DNA from: Metellina segmentata
Taxonomy: Eukaryota > Arthropoda > Arachnida > Araneae > Tetragnathidae
Direction: 5' to 3'
NCBI GenBank assembly: GCA_947359465.1
Contig: OX375877.1
Location: 74,536,698 to 74,600,697, forward strand
DNA: 64,000 nt
Positions 36,405 through 47,480 of this stretch are shown one piece after another. A program made the translations under genes and the position numbers. How positions within the stretch are numbered: the first letter of the stretch is position 1; each line of letters opens with the position of its first letter. The notes under the pieces were generated by a model. It saw nothing but the letters and a program-made list of their open reading frames with translations. It was not told the origin of the DNA and searched no databases.

Positions 36405-37085
36405 CCAATCCAATGCGCAACACCACTCCAAACGGAGGCGTCGGTGGGTGGGTGTCATTGGAAGCACACGTAATGGGCGCCGCGATACCAGATGTCCTTC
36501 AGCCAGGCGCCTTCCGATGGTTCGGGAAGATACAGGGGCCCGTAGTGGAGGTGCTGTCTGTGTCTGGATAGCGGCCAATGAGGCAACTGGCTCTACACGT
36601 GCGTTTCGTTTGATGTGGCGGTCTTCTCGACGACTGGTCTATCGAGGGCGTCCTGAGCCTGGTTGCCGTATAAATAACATATCTTCTGTCCACTGGTCCC
36701 AACACCTCCGCACAGTAAAATCAGAACGGCATACTTTACGAGCTACCCGACGATCTGACCACCCAGCTTCCATCATCCCGATGATTCTTCCCCTCTCAAA
36801 CTCTGACAGCTGCTCATATTGTCTTCGATGGCGGCGTAACAGTATGTCTACCTCAGCGTTTCCTTTGCAAAAGATTAAGTAAACTCAAACAAGCTCTGCT
36901 TACCTGTTTTATACTCCAAGGAAAACGAAGTTCAACGCTTTCTAGTGGCATTACGCAATGCGCAATCACGCTGCATTTCTAATCATTTGCATATCTGGCC
37001 AACATGTACCTTATGCCAAGTTTCGTTACAATCTCACAATTATTTCTTGGTGCGCAAATTTTTATGGAAATGAGTGTATAATTTG
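36405..37085 (-). pseudogene. Tc1-like transposase, N-terminal half only
   Basis: On the minus strand from about 36860 to 36405 a single frame encodes the paired helix-turn-helix DNA-binding region: YEQLSEFERGRIIGMMEAGW, SDRRVARKV, TVRRCWDQWTED, SGRPR, one in-frame TAG, then VSSRTIGRRLAEGHLVSRRP and THRRLRLEWCC. It stops just before the first catalytic Asp, where another repeat takes over. The upstream sequence to about 37085 (ending with TTTGCGCACC-like and ACACTCATTTCC motifs on the minus strand) probably holds the 5' terminal repeat. The two open frames on the opposite strand are shadows. Confidence 0.75.
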
Positions 37086-37439
37086 AGTAAAATGAGTGTA
37101 AGTCACACAGTGACAAACCAAGAGTATCCAAGAGCTGTCCTAAAGAGATAGCAATACATTCTAAAGTACGGCAAGGAGTTGACTGGGTAATGGAGCACGG
37201 ACAGTTTGAATTTGTCTTAGGTATATTCCCTCTCCCCTTCCTTTGCCAAGTAATCATATATCTCATTACCAAAAAAAAAAACATTATAAGACAAATAAAA
37301 TTCATTAACGTGTGGCTTTAACTTCTATCTGCTGTGTAGTATCAAGTATCTATTGAAAAATCATGTTCCAAATCAATTCTCAGCAAGGGGAACAGTTTGG
37401 ATCTTTGGACATACGTGGATCTCTATTTTTTTCAAGAAG
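37086..37439. other. Intronic stretch, nothing identified
   Basis: No supported feature apart from an A-run at about 37270. Confidence 0.5.
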
Positions 37440-37540
37440 TAATAAGGCAGTTTTAGTCTCGACGATATATCCCGTCTAAAACATTGACTTGATCTTGGAT
37501 GAGATATCTTGTCGAAACACTTTAGAGGTTACGTTTACGT
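37440..37540 (+). repeat. GAGATATCTCGTC-type repeat module
   Basis: TCTCGACGATATATCCCGTC, GACTTGATCTTGGATGAGAT, ATCTTGTCGAAACACTTTAG: two diverged copies of the palindrome-like block. Confidence 0.55.
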
Positions 37541-37567
37541 CATCGGCCCATTACCTTTATATGGATA

Positions 37568-38612
37568 CTAGCCGGCCAGCACGGCGTTGCCCGTAACAGT
37601 TCTTTTCGTGGGGTCAGGTGTGACCACTGCTCGCTAATCACGGGTGAATGCTACGAATTCCCATTTAGTTTGCGAAGCAAATCCACACCACGGGCAACGT
37701 CGTGATAGCCTCGTCATTGTCAAATTCAGCCAGATTCGAATTGCAAAGAGATTGACGTCACAGTCTTGCAAGAATATAAATATTCAATTGAAATATTATT
37801 TATTAAAAGAAAAGAAAATTGTATCACGTATCGATCTAACGTAAAATTTTCCTTGCCCGTGACAGTTCTTTTCGTGGGGTCAGGTGTGACAACTGCTTGT
37901 TAACGCTTGCCAACCCCGGTGATTGCTACGCATTCTTATTTAATTGAGAAAATAGGTGTAACGTCACAATCTCTTGCGGAAATATAAAAGACGATCTAAT
38001 GTAAAATTATCCTTGCTCGTGACATTTCTTTACGTGGGGTCAGTAGTGACCACTGCTCGCTGACGCTCGCCAACACCTGGTGATTGCTTCGTATTCCCAT
38101 TTGACAAAACAGGCTAGAATCGGAAAACTTGGCATGGTTACAAAGGCTGACGTCACACAATCCACTTCCTTCTTCTTTCCGAGGTCACCAGAAAAAAAGG
38201 AAGTAAGGATTGGTGGTCAATCTTCATAAACGCTAAGGCCTTCCTTGAGTTGATCATGTGACAACTCAAAACTCGTTTCGCGCCGGATGCTAAATTTCCC
38301 TTGAGTCTCGACCAAGGAAGGGGTGTTCCGAATGACGGCATGTGAAAAAAGGCTTGTTCTAAAGGTTGACAGTGGTTAGGTCGTAAATATCAAAATCGAG
38401 GCGCTTCTTCTTTCTCCGGAACGGTAGAAAGGATGATGAAAAAACTAATAAATTCATTTTAAAATGTTCTAGATAAAATTTTAAAATTTGGGAGCGATAG
38501 AAAATTTGGACTACCTGTGTGCCAAGTCTCGTTAAAATAAGTGCCATAGATTCGTCAGAACAGTACACACAATGCACAGACAGACAAAAACTTCCTTTTA
38601 TAATAGTAGAGA
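37568..38612 (-). mobile_element. Helitron-like element with internal repeats, minus orientation
   Basis: 1045 bp. On the minus strand it starts TCTCTACTATTATAAAAGGA and ends CGGGCAACGCCGTGCTGGCC then GGCTAG before T. There is no target duplication. It shares both ends with 62475-63074. Inside are three diverged direct repeats (near 37590, 37855, 38015) with the sequence TTCTTTTCGTGGGGTCAGGT and GACCACTGCTCGCT. Non-autonomous, no Rep/helicase. Confidence 0.5.
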
Positions 38613-38654
38613 AGAAGATTGATTCATATTTGATGCCATAGACGGTAATAATAA

Positions 38655-39044
38655 CGGTAATTTCAGAAAATAATGCCAGCCATATTTTCTCTGCTATATA
38701 AGCTGCATGAATATATATGATGGAGCGTTATATAACATACTGTCATTCACATATCCGATAGGAAATCAGATATCAGGATGCATCAGGTATGTTGCTCGTC
38801 TTGATATGCAATAACGTTCTGTCAGTTCAATATTCTGTCTTTCTAGGTAATAATATACTGTAGTCAATGTATCCTGTATTATGTCACACAAAGAATTATC
38901 AGAATATGTGAAGGACAGTTCAAGGTTGTCTATCAAAAGTACTTCATGGGAAATATATGTTACATTGAAGTATATATTACTGTATTGAAGTTAATTTTCA
39001 CACACACAGACACACACAAACACTTCCTTTTATAATAGTAGAGA
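38655..39044 (-). mobile_element. Helitron-like 5' part with dispersed repeat
   Basis: On the minus strand it starts TCTCTACTATTATAAAAGGA (39044) like the neighbouring element, followed by GTGTTTGTGTGTGTCTG. The remainder (to 38655) is the inverted partner of 24541-24905. The 3' end is not visible. It was probably truncated or displaced by the element at 37568-38612. Confidence 0.45.
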
Positions 39045-39099
39045 CGATTGCCCAGCAATCCTGAATCTACAACAGTCTCAATTAAATCAATAGGAATTA

Positions 39100-39155
39100 A
39101 ATTGCCTGTTGGTGTTGCTCCAGTTCAACGTTAATTCAATTTTCTACCTACCTAC
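39100..39155 (+). mobile_element. SINE tail fragment
   Basis: GTTGGTGTTGCTCCAGTTCA, ACGTTAATTCAA, CTACCTACCTACC match the 3' end of the local SINE. The body is missing. Confidence 0.55.
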
Positions 39156-39334
39156 CATTTTAGTTGAATGATTCTTACTTTTTAGCCTCAATATTTTCTA
39201 GCATATCAATAACATCAAAAATTTTTTTTAATACAGTTCTCAAAATAAGTGCATGTTTAGTTATTTATAAAACATGCATGTATGTTTACTTAAACATGAG
39301 TGCATGTTTATTTAAACATGAGTGCATGTTTATT

Positions 39335-39558
39335 TATTTACAATTTATTTACTTACTTATTTATTTATTTATAATTTATTCATTTACTTATTTATGTATT
39401 TATAATTTATTTATTTATAATTTATTTATTTATAATTTATTTATTTATAATTTATTTATTTATAATTTACTTATTTATAATTTATTTATTTATAATTTAT
39501 TTATTTATAATTTATTTATTTATAATTTATTTATTTACTTATTTATTTATTTATAAAA
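39335..39558 (+). repeat. 15-bp TTATTTATTTATAAT array
   Basis: About a dozen copies of a 15-base unit flanked by TTTA repeats. The 130-codon open frame across it (repeating Leu-Phe-Ile-Tyr-Asn) is an artefact of the period. Confidence 0.9.
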
Positions 39559-39599
39559 ATTATAGTCAACATTCTAAATGGAATTCATATTCCTAAAAA

Positions 39600-40260
39600 G
39601 CGTCGATTTTCCGTATCTTTCTGCAAGGAAAGTCTGATTTGGACCTTAGATCTAAAGTCACAACGCAATTCCTCAGAGAAAATCTGCAGCAAATCTTCTA
39701 TACAGTTGCGGCTGACAACTTGATTAGCACAGGCTGCTGTTTGATTAACGTAACATGCAAGGACCCAGAATCGACTTTCCTTTTTATTGACACCGTCTTG
39801 CGAATGCCTCCTCTGGAAGAAATGTCATGTGGAAGGCGATTTCGAAAGTGATCGATTAGAGTAATGATAGAAGGATAGATATGGAGTAGCGAGACTAAGC
39901 AAGTTTCATGTCTTTAGTTACTATTGCGGAGAATATAAGAAACGTTAACGTTTGTGAAATTGGGTAATCAAACTTCAAAGGGGTTTATAATGGAACAGAT
40001 ACTGAATATCGGTAACATTTCCACAATAAGCCCTTTGAAATTTGGTTGCATTAAGTTAAATATTTACATTTCTTACCCTTAAAGCAATATTATGTGTAGC
40101 TTATAATACATCCAAGTTAATTTGGCAACATTTTTAGTCTTGGCGTTCATTTAAATGATGCATAGCCGACGACAACCTATCTTGAGCAAAATTTACTTGT
40201 TTGGATTTTCCAAGTTTTTAATCGTGTTGAATGTATTATAATCGTATTGTATAAAATTGT
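39600..40260. other. Intronic stretch with unassigned open region
   Basis: At 39610-39850 both strands are open for 60-80 codons and GC is slightly raised. I do not recognise either translation. The rest is AT-rich and empty. Confidence 0.4.
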
Positions 40261-40284
40261 AAGATATGCTGTGTTTCCCTGAAT

Positions 40285-40405
40285 TTTTATTGGTTGTGTG
40301 ACGTCACGAATAGGCGGATTTTCAAATTGTTTTGATTGGTTGTGTGACGTCACGAATAGACGGATTTTCAAATTGTTTTGATTGGTTGTGTGATGTCACG
40401 AGCGT
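40285..40405 (+). repeat. 46-bp tandem repeat carrying TGACGTCA
   Basis: Three units spaced 46 bp. TGACGTCA is at 40299 and 40345, and TGATGTCA is at 40391. Unit core GATTGGTTGTGTGACGTCAC then GAATAGACGGATTTTCAAAT. TGACGTCA is the CREB/ATF site by consensus. Whether it is bound here is unknown. Confidence 0.8.
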
Positions 40406-40690
40406 TACGAGATACGAAACATCAAAAATCATTATATTCGAAATCGCCATAGCAATAACATAGAGTATAAAACGATTGCCGTACGTAGCTAGTGTTGATC
40501 AAAAATGACGTTTTCCAATATTGTTTTACTAGAATTGCTAAAAAAAACACTATGTGAAAGCAAGGCAAGTTGACAGATGGTCCCGGAAAAAGGTTTATAG
40601 ATAGCCAGTGATCAACAATAGTTTACAGTTCCTGGTGATAAAAGGATTATACATCGCCAGTGATCACGCACCGTCAGGTTTAAAAAAATA
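40360..40690 (-). repeat. Dispersed repeat (inverted partner at 36060-36404)
   Basis: Reverse-complement match to 36060-36404 over about 330 bp. Contains GTTGATCAAAAATGACGTTT and CCAGTGATCA twice. Confidence 0.7.
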
Positions 40691-41154
40691 TATAAAGGAA
40701 TTAAGGCAAAAATAAATAAATTTTGCTATTCACCAGTCATATGATGGACCATTTATCATAGTGTTTAATAAAGCATTAAATATCGTATAAAAATTTTTTT
40801 GTAGTGAGTTTCAGGCACAAATTAAGGGGTAAAATGAAATTAATTTTATTTCAAATTAAGTCACAGAACAATATATGTTGAATATCGACTTATGGTTTGA
40901 TGGAACATTATTTTGCGGTGACTTATTTATTCCATGAAGCAAAGTACATAATGTACAACAAACATACGCGACCTCGGGAGCACATCTCGTTTATTTGTGA
41001 ACGGGTTTCACAGACCAGAGGAACTTTAGTTCTCTTCTTCTTTCCACATGAGATGTACTGTCATAAGTAAACACAGGGGTCACGCTCCCCGGATACCAAT
41101 AGATCTTTTTCTTTTTCCATCCCACTATGTTCCCCAATGTTTTTTCGCCATTTT
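40691..41154. other. Intronic stretch, nothing identified
   Basis: AT-rich, no supported feature. Confidence 0.5.
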
Positions 41155-41216
41155 GTGTTTGATATTGTCTTGTTTGGCGCAGCTTGACCACGTATGGTTC
41201 TTGCGCCAAACAACGC
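41155..41216 (+). repeat. Dispersed short repeat (GGCGCAGCTTGACC family)
   Basis: TTTGGCGCAGCTTGACCACG, then TATGGTTCTTGCGCCAAAC. Other copies at 29341 (inverted) and 58805. It has a small palindromic feel (TTTGGCGC...GCGCCAAA), so it may be the end of a foldback element. Confidence 0.5.
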
Positions 41217-41768
41217 CATAACCAGCCAACTCCAAGTAAACCATGTGTATGGATACACAGGTGAAACCTTAATCTCACTGGTAATCTAAGGTTGAAGAGT
41301 TTCAAAATCTGAATAATAAAGATTGAAATAGGTGAGGAAATTATCAATAGCTGCTTTGGTGGAGCAAGACGTCTACCTTCATCGAGGCAAAAGAGGACAC
41401 AGTGATGGTGGGTTATACGTATTCCGGTATCAAAAAGTGCTTAAAACTGCGACCTACGTCGCAGAACAAAGGCTTTGCAGAACAATTTTTCCTTAATTTT
41501 AACAAAATTTTGGCAATTTTTTTTTTCAATTATAAGGTAAGATGTTCTGCAGTGCAAAGTGCGCTCCTTGCCACACCTTTTTTTTATTTTCTAGCTACAC
41601 AACAACGTCCCTACACCGCCCAAACGACCACAAACACTTTATAAATATCACATCGATGTCAATGACAAAATATTTAATTTTAAAAGTTATCGAAATAATT
41701 GCACATTTTGAAAGTATGCCATGATTTTAAATAAAGTTAGTAAATTAATTTGTATGTTTTATTATAAA

Positions 41769-41923
41769 CTAGGGGACTTGCTCCCTGCTCGCCAACGCTC
41801 GCAAACCCCCGGTGGATTTCTTTACAATCCTCTGGTTCGCTGCTCGTACCTTGCTCGCTTCGTTCGCATCAATGAAGACTTGTGTTAGACCTAGCTTAAG
41901 GAATTGCTTACAAAATATGATAT

Positions 41924-41927
<4 letters not shown>
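41769..41927 (-). mobile_element. Helitron-like 3' end, minus orientation
   Basis: On the minus strand it ends GGGAGCAAGTCCCCTAG before T, a short hairpin followed by CTAG. The adjacent CTCGCCAACGCTCGC recalls the inside of the element at 37568-38612. The 5' side runs into a TA repeat. Confidence 0.4.

Positions 41928-41999
<72 letters not shown>
41928..41999. repeat. (TA)n microsatellite
   Basis: About 35 TA units. Confidence 0.95.
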
Positions 42000-42003
<4 letters not shown>

Positions 42004-43899
42004 ACTACAGAAATGTTATACAGTATCTCTGGAATCAGAACTCGAACAATTTAGAATTCAAATGAAGACTTTGAGAAAATTTTGAATCTTAAATGTGAGC
42101 GCTACTTTGGAAATCGAATACGCAGCATGTTGATTGTAGGCTGAAAAAGCTCAACTAATATTTATTTTTTTTCAATAAAATTTATCCGATAACGCTATAA
42201 ATTCAGCTTCGTGGCAAAAAAGCAACAGTACATTTTTGCCAAAACACAAAAACAAATAACGTTTTTTTTGTGTGCCTCGTAAGATAATTATATATAGAGA
42301 TATGTAATATATATTTCGCCGATAATTGTGCTTTACGTCTGTTTTTGATTTTAATGCAGTTTTCAAAATTCGGACAAAATGCCTGCAGAACAATTGCAAT
42401 TGCTTGGAATTGTGTTGCAGAATACTGAATATAATTCGGCACATGTAGACTTATGACTGTTTTTAAATGGAATGAGAAAAACAAATCCTCTGTTCTGACT
42501 CAAGTAATATCACTACAGATTAGAGAAGTCTTCAAGAAAAGTTGCTGAAACGTGAGCAGAAGACGATATCCGCATAGCGGTTAGAAACACGAAGCTTTGT
42601 CCGACTATATCGGCTAGCATAAAAAGGGGATCACATGGAAACAGAATGATATCAAAGTTGTAGGAGTCCGCACCATGAACGAAATTTTGTGAATAAAGTT
42701 ACATTGTTCTTCCCTGATCTTGCTAAATTGGTTTTCCGGACGTGATAATGAAGAAGCTAACTTTCATAAACGTGATGATGTTTCTAACAATACCAGGCGG
42801 CGCGGCGCTTGCAATAGTTGGAACGAATTTCGATGGATGAACAGTTGAACTACCAATTAAATGGCAATCACTTTCAGTAATTGTCTCAAACCCTGTAATA
42901 ACAAGTACTGTTTTAATTTCTATCAAAACTTCACTCTTCGTTGTCACTCAGGCATTTTCTCACACGTCGCCTAATATTCGGCTGCTAAAGACACCAGACA
43001 CCATTGCATGACCATTGATTGCAGTGCACACATACGGAAGTATATCCATGATCTTATTAAAACTCATACGGTCTCACGCAATTGTAAATCAACGAGCAAG
43101 TGGTAGCATCTGTCGTGTTCAGACACTACTAAATTATATATGGGGGAGGGGGTATTGTGGTCAACTCTATTAAGCACCACTACTTAATGAACTTAGAATG
43201 TAATAACGTTTATAAATATCACAAAACACTATTTCCATCATGAAGTACTTTTTGGTGGACATAAATGCTCCGTCTTTCACACATCTGGCCACAAAAATAA
43301 TTGATCTCGATAGTATATATATCCCGCAAGTTTTGTATTCAAATTGGACAATGTAAACACAAGGCATGCTCTGGATACTATTAAGACAACCGTAATCACG
43401 TCACCTGGAAGGAACTAGGACACACGACCATATCGAGGTAAACCTAATAATGATATCAGTTCAAATTCAAAGACACATATAGTTTGAAAACTTTGAATCT
43501 GGCTTAAATGATAGTCAGAAATGTGAGTCGTGTAAAAAACTATGAGGAGTCAAAGTCTGTTTCACTCTACGGTATATTCAATGATTGACAAGTTTACTGT
43601 CTGAATGTAATGAATACTTCTCTTGGCATAAAGTTTATGCCCTAGAAACGAGACATAGCCAATTTTTTTTCTGTAAGGGATTTTTGAAGCATTCACGTTA
43701 GTCCCATTAGAACACTTGGAGACAATTGGCCTTTCTGCGACATTGAGTGTTGATTTCAAGATTCCGTAAACTAATGCAAATGCCTAGAAAATATGGTCAA
43801 TGGTATAGCCGGTTCTGCTCCCTCGGCTGTTAAGGGTCAAATTGTGATGGATGCCATTTTCCCCATAAGAGCGATTGCAATTGCAGTTGGATTGCTTAC
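42000..43899. other. Intronic stretch with one unassigned open region
   Basis: Mostly AT-rich and empty. On the minus strand 42723-42947 (74 codons; contains STVHPSKFVPTIASAAPPG) is more coding-like than its surroundings and has TTATTACAG just upstream of GGTTTGAGAC. I could not match it to a family or find a donor. Confidence 0.4.
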
Positions 43900-44090
43900 C
43901 TCCTAAGGACTGCGGGTCGGCGTGCATTTTGTGGCAGCACTGAAGGGCCGCTCTGCAGCAGGCGATCCACTTTCGTGCGAAGAGGTCCGACTGAAAGGTG
44001 TCGTATACTGGGTGGCTAGTGTTGTCCGGATCGGCGGCGCAGCTCGTGTTGCTGCTCATGTCGAACAGGAGGCCTGTGTTTGGGTTGTAC
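43900..44090 (-). CDS. Dh31-R: Class-B GPCR (DH31/calcitonin receptor-like), cysteine-pair exon of hormone-binding domain
   Basis: Second visible exon of the receptor. The acceptor (cttgcag) and donor (gtaagc) are both canonical. The 191 bases take one base from the codon shared with the upstream exon and leave one base (G), which completes an Asp codon with the AT that opens the exon at 2273-2398. The 63 residues include two sequons (SSNTSC, PDNTSH) and the motif ARKWIACCRAALQCCHKM. The Trp followed by two Cys-Cys pairs spaced as CCx5CC is typical of the start of the hormone-receptor domain in insect DH31 receptors. Local GC content is far above the surrounding AT-rich intron, another sign of real coding sequence. 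A degenerate minisatellite starts about 50 bases upstream of the acceptor. Confidence 0.82.
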
Positions 44091-47000
44091 CTGCAAGAAT
44101 AAGCGCAATCAATTTATAGATCTCGAATTCGTATTATTGTGCATAGTCTTCCGTATTCATGTACTCAGGCCATCTCCAAGTGTATCTGTGCACCAAGGCG
44201 TCTACATGTTTAGTCATGCACCCAGCCCATCTACATGATATCTGTGTACACAGTTCGTCTACAAGAGTCTCCGTGTACAAAGGTCGTCTACAAGAATCTC
44301 CATGTACACAGTCCATCTGTAAGAGTATCCGTATATCCAGACAATCTACAAATTTATTCCAGTACCCAGGCCATATAGAAGTGTATCTGCATATCCAGAC
44401 CGTCTACAAGGGTATCCGTATTCGCAGGCCATCTATAAGGGTCTCCTATTACCTAGGTCGTCTTCTAGTGTAGCCATTATACCCAGGCCGTCTATTAGTG
44501 TAACCGTGTACCCAGGCCGTCTACAAGTGTATTAATGTACCCAGGCTGTCTACTAGAGTAGCCATCATACCCAGGCCGTCTACTAGTGTAACCGTGTACC
44601 CAGACCGTCGATATATATTCCTGTTCCCATACTGTCTACTAGTGAAACCATCATACACAGGCTGTCTACTAGTGTAGCCGTGTATCCAGGCCGTAGACAA
44701 GTGTATTCATTTACACATGCTGTCTACAAGGGTATATGTGTATAAAAGCCGTTTTAAAGGGTATATATGTATAAAAGACGTTTTAAAGGGTATATGTGTA
44801 TAAAAGTCGTTTTAAAGGGTATCTGTGTACCCAGGCTGTCTAAAAGTGTATATGTATACCCATACCGTTTATAGGGGTACCATCAATAGTTCGTATTACA
44901 AGTGTATTCGTATGTACGGGAAACAGGAATGTTTAAGTAACTTGCTTCGATAATTTAGTTAAATTAAAAGAGCACTTTAACCTTTTATATAAAAACAAAA
45001 TGTCAGCTATATAAAAACGTTTAAAATGGTCTCCAATTATTTTCCAATACAATTTATTTCTCACTTTCGTCGCTAAAATTGTAAACCAGAAACATTCAGC
45101 TTTTTATAACTTCAGAAAAATCCAACATTCGTGGAAATGTTAAAGGTTAAATCAAATTACCGGTCAGGAAATGAAACCTGCACACGGATGCTAAAACACT
45201 TACAAATGCATGCATTAAAGACACGTTCGTGAAGAAAGACCTGTATACACGGATTATAAACCTGTAAATATTCCTATAGTTAGAGCACGGTCTTAAAAAG
45301 TGAAACATCTGAGTTCACGTATATAGAAACATCCGTGTATTATATTCTTATATTCCCTGAAACGTGTTTCGTGTATACGTGTACCTCTAGTAAACGTTCA
45401 AACCTGTAATCTCAGCAATCAATTTTGTTTGGTGTCGCTTGGGAAGATTTGGTCCTTGAGCCATACAAAACAACTAATCATCCAGCCACAATCAATTCAT
45501 ATGACAAAAGACACCGATATTTATGATGTTTATTTGAGTTGTGACAGAAGTCTAGACAGTATTTTACAGTTAATTACTTTAAATTAAATACTAAATGTAC
45601 TCCAGTTCGAAGTATGGTATAATTTTAGTCATTTTTACAGCCGATATGAAGTAAAGCGAATTCCTAATTAGCTATCATAGGGATTTTTAGTATAAACAAA
45701 CAAACCAAATAGTCTGCGAATATTTTACTTATGTTGTCCAGATACTTTTGAATGATACGTATTGGCGTTGCCTTAAAATGTAGGGCTTACATTTTTTACC
45801 TCGCGGGGTTTGCTTTCTTTAAGTAAACAGATTTTCCAACACCGAGGGAAGCTAGTGACCTGTCCTTCCTTTAGTTTTACCCTTGCCTATTCATATACTT
45901 TCGTATTCTTTTCCTCCCAACTATCTACGTTTAAGCATTTTTTATTGCTTTATTTGGTCTTACGTCTGCTGTATCTGGTCTTATTTGGGGACCTTGTGCA
46001 ATAAAACCTAAAAATTAACAAACTTAAAATCAAGTTTATCGCCGTTTTGGTAATATTTTATGTTTAATGTACCTACATAAAATGAATGGTTTTGACCAAT
46101 GAAATATCATGGATTAATTCGGAATTCACTCTGGAGTTGTTTTGGGCGAATTGCTGAATCGTATCAGTCTAATATTTATTTTGTCATATTTTATATTCTC
46201 AGGAATGTATATACGTAGTTGAATAAAACTATTTGTAATGCTATAATTCAGTATAGTTAGAGAAGCTTAACAATGCGTGATATGGTGTCCTACGTCAAAC
46301 CAAGATTTGATTGTTTTTCCATGGAGAAGCGAAGTCTCGAAAAATTGTGTTTCATGCACAAATTGAACATAAACATATAAGTCATAACCTGTGGTAAAGA
46401 AAGAGTAGACCTAATGCATTCATTTTCTCATAGATAAAAGGCATTAGATGTTAAATATAAAGATGTATTAAGGAGAGTGGGCATTTGAGTCAGGTAGTGT
46501 TAAACGGGTCTACTTCTTTAATTCGAGGTAGGTTAAATGTAAGCGCTGAGTTCCCACAATCAGCGCCTGGGTATCTGGCTCTGATTTTATCGTTCGCTGC
46601 GAGAAGCGATAGCAGTGATTTCGAGTGTGTGAAACAAATAACCTCTTATGGTGGTCATCATGTGGGATTTTATGTGTTCCCTGGCAAGCCTATCACATTT
46701 ATATAAATGGACTTACTCAAGGTCATCTGCCTTTTTTTCACCTTAGCCGCAGTATATCATAAATTATGAGACTATTTCATGTGATCCAATTTAAATTAGA
46801 TTATAAATTAAGAAATGCAGCAAAAAGAATTTTAATTAATTTTAAGAATTAGGAATCTTTATATGTACATTTTTCAGTTTCACTACTGTGAAGATCCTTA
46901 GAGGCATTTACTTCACAAAAAGGGTTTTTACAGCCTCCTACATATGCGGATTCACTCTTTTTAGTTCCTTCTATTAATTTGAACTTGCTTAGGTATATCA

Positions 47001-47316
47001 ACAGACTGATAAATTATTTCTCTCTAAACCTTTAAAAGTAATTTGTGTAATTATTGAACTACAAAACGATTTTTTAAACTATATATTTCTTTTGGGAGGT
47101 TGATATATTTTTTCAACGATTTTAATTCAGGAAGTAATCTGCTTCAATGAAATCTTTTGTTTCCTCTAACATAGCTGTATTTGTGTATGTCTTTTTTGCA
47201 TCAGATCTTTTTTTTTTGTTCCGCGTAATTGGGTATTTTTTGTAGAGAAACAGGAATTAAATAAAAAATAGCATCGCATAGTCGCTCAATAAATAATCAT
47301 GTAACGAAAATCTTAC
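44091..47316 (-). other. Intron between first two visible receptor exons (3.2 kb)
   Basis: Bounded by gtaaga at 47316 and ttgcag at 44091 on the minus strand. It holds the 29-30-bp minisatellite at 44143-44915. From 44916 to 47316 I see AT-rich unique sequence only. A small open stretch at 46485-46706 (73 codons, plus strand, somewhat richer in GC) is not recognised and has no splice or family support. Confidence 0.7.
44143..44915 (+). repeat. Degenerate 29-30-bp minisatellite next to a splice acceptor
   Basis: About 25 diverged copies of a unit such as GTCTACTAGTGTAACCGTGT followed by ACCCAGGCC. It ends about 50 bases from the acceptor of the receptor exon at 43900-44090, inside the region where the branch point and pyrimidine tract would be expected. 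An open frame of 104 codons across it is an artefact. Confidence 0.85.
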
Positions 47317-47480
47317 CTTAGTTTCCGTTCTTTGACAAAAGCAAACGGTGGTAAGTAGATGTAGCATCGTGCACAAGTGTCCAGTTTATATGCCTCGAGG
47401 GTAAGACTGAGTCCTCTCTCAGTGCGGCATCTTACAGCGGTTTCTGTTTGGTTTTCCGATCTCGTTGGAAGGATCCAAGC
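47317..47480 (-). CDS. Dh31-R: Class-B GPCR (DH31/calcitonin receptor-like), N-terminal extracellular exon
   Basis: Internal exon of a peptide-hormone receptor that would sit in the plasma membrane. On the minus strand an acceptor (tttcag) ends at 47481 and a donor (gtaaga) starts at 47316. The 164 bases between have one open frame starting at phase 0 and leave two bases, which join the next exon (43900-44090) to make an Arg codon. The 54 residues carry an N-glycosylation sequon (ENQTE) and three cysteines (VRCRTE, LDTCARCY). No in-frame ATG is present, so the start and signal peptide must lie in an exon further upstream (higher coordinates), which I could not identify. By itself this segment is not diagnostic. 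It is assigned because its phase, orientation and splice sites fit the downstream receptor exons. The spacing to the next exon is a 3.2-kb intron. Confidence 0.7.

Larger units (their letters stand above)
2399..43899 (-). other. Giant intron of the receptor gene (41.5 kb)
   Basis: Bounded by gtaagc at 43899 and tttcag at 2399 on the minus strand, with phase 1 on both sides. No further receptor exon was seen inside it. The intron contains most of the mobile elements, satellites and inverted repeats listed here. Confidence 0.7.

Noticed and set aside
36448..36882. 144-codon plus open frame
   Set aside because: Shadow of the Tc1 N-terminal fragment encoded on the minus strand.
39164..39556. 130-codon open frame with Leu-Phe-Ile-Tyr-Asn repeats
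   Set aside because: Produced by the 15-bp tandem array.
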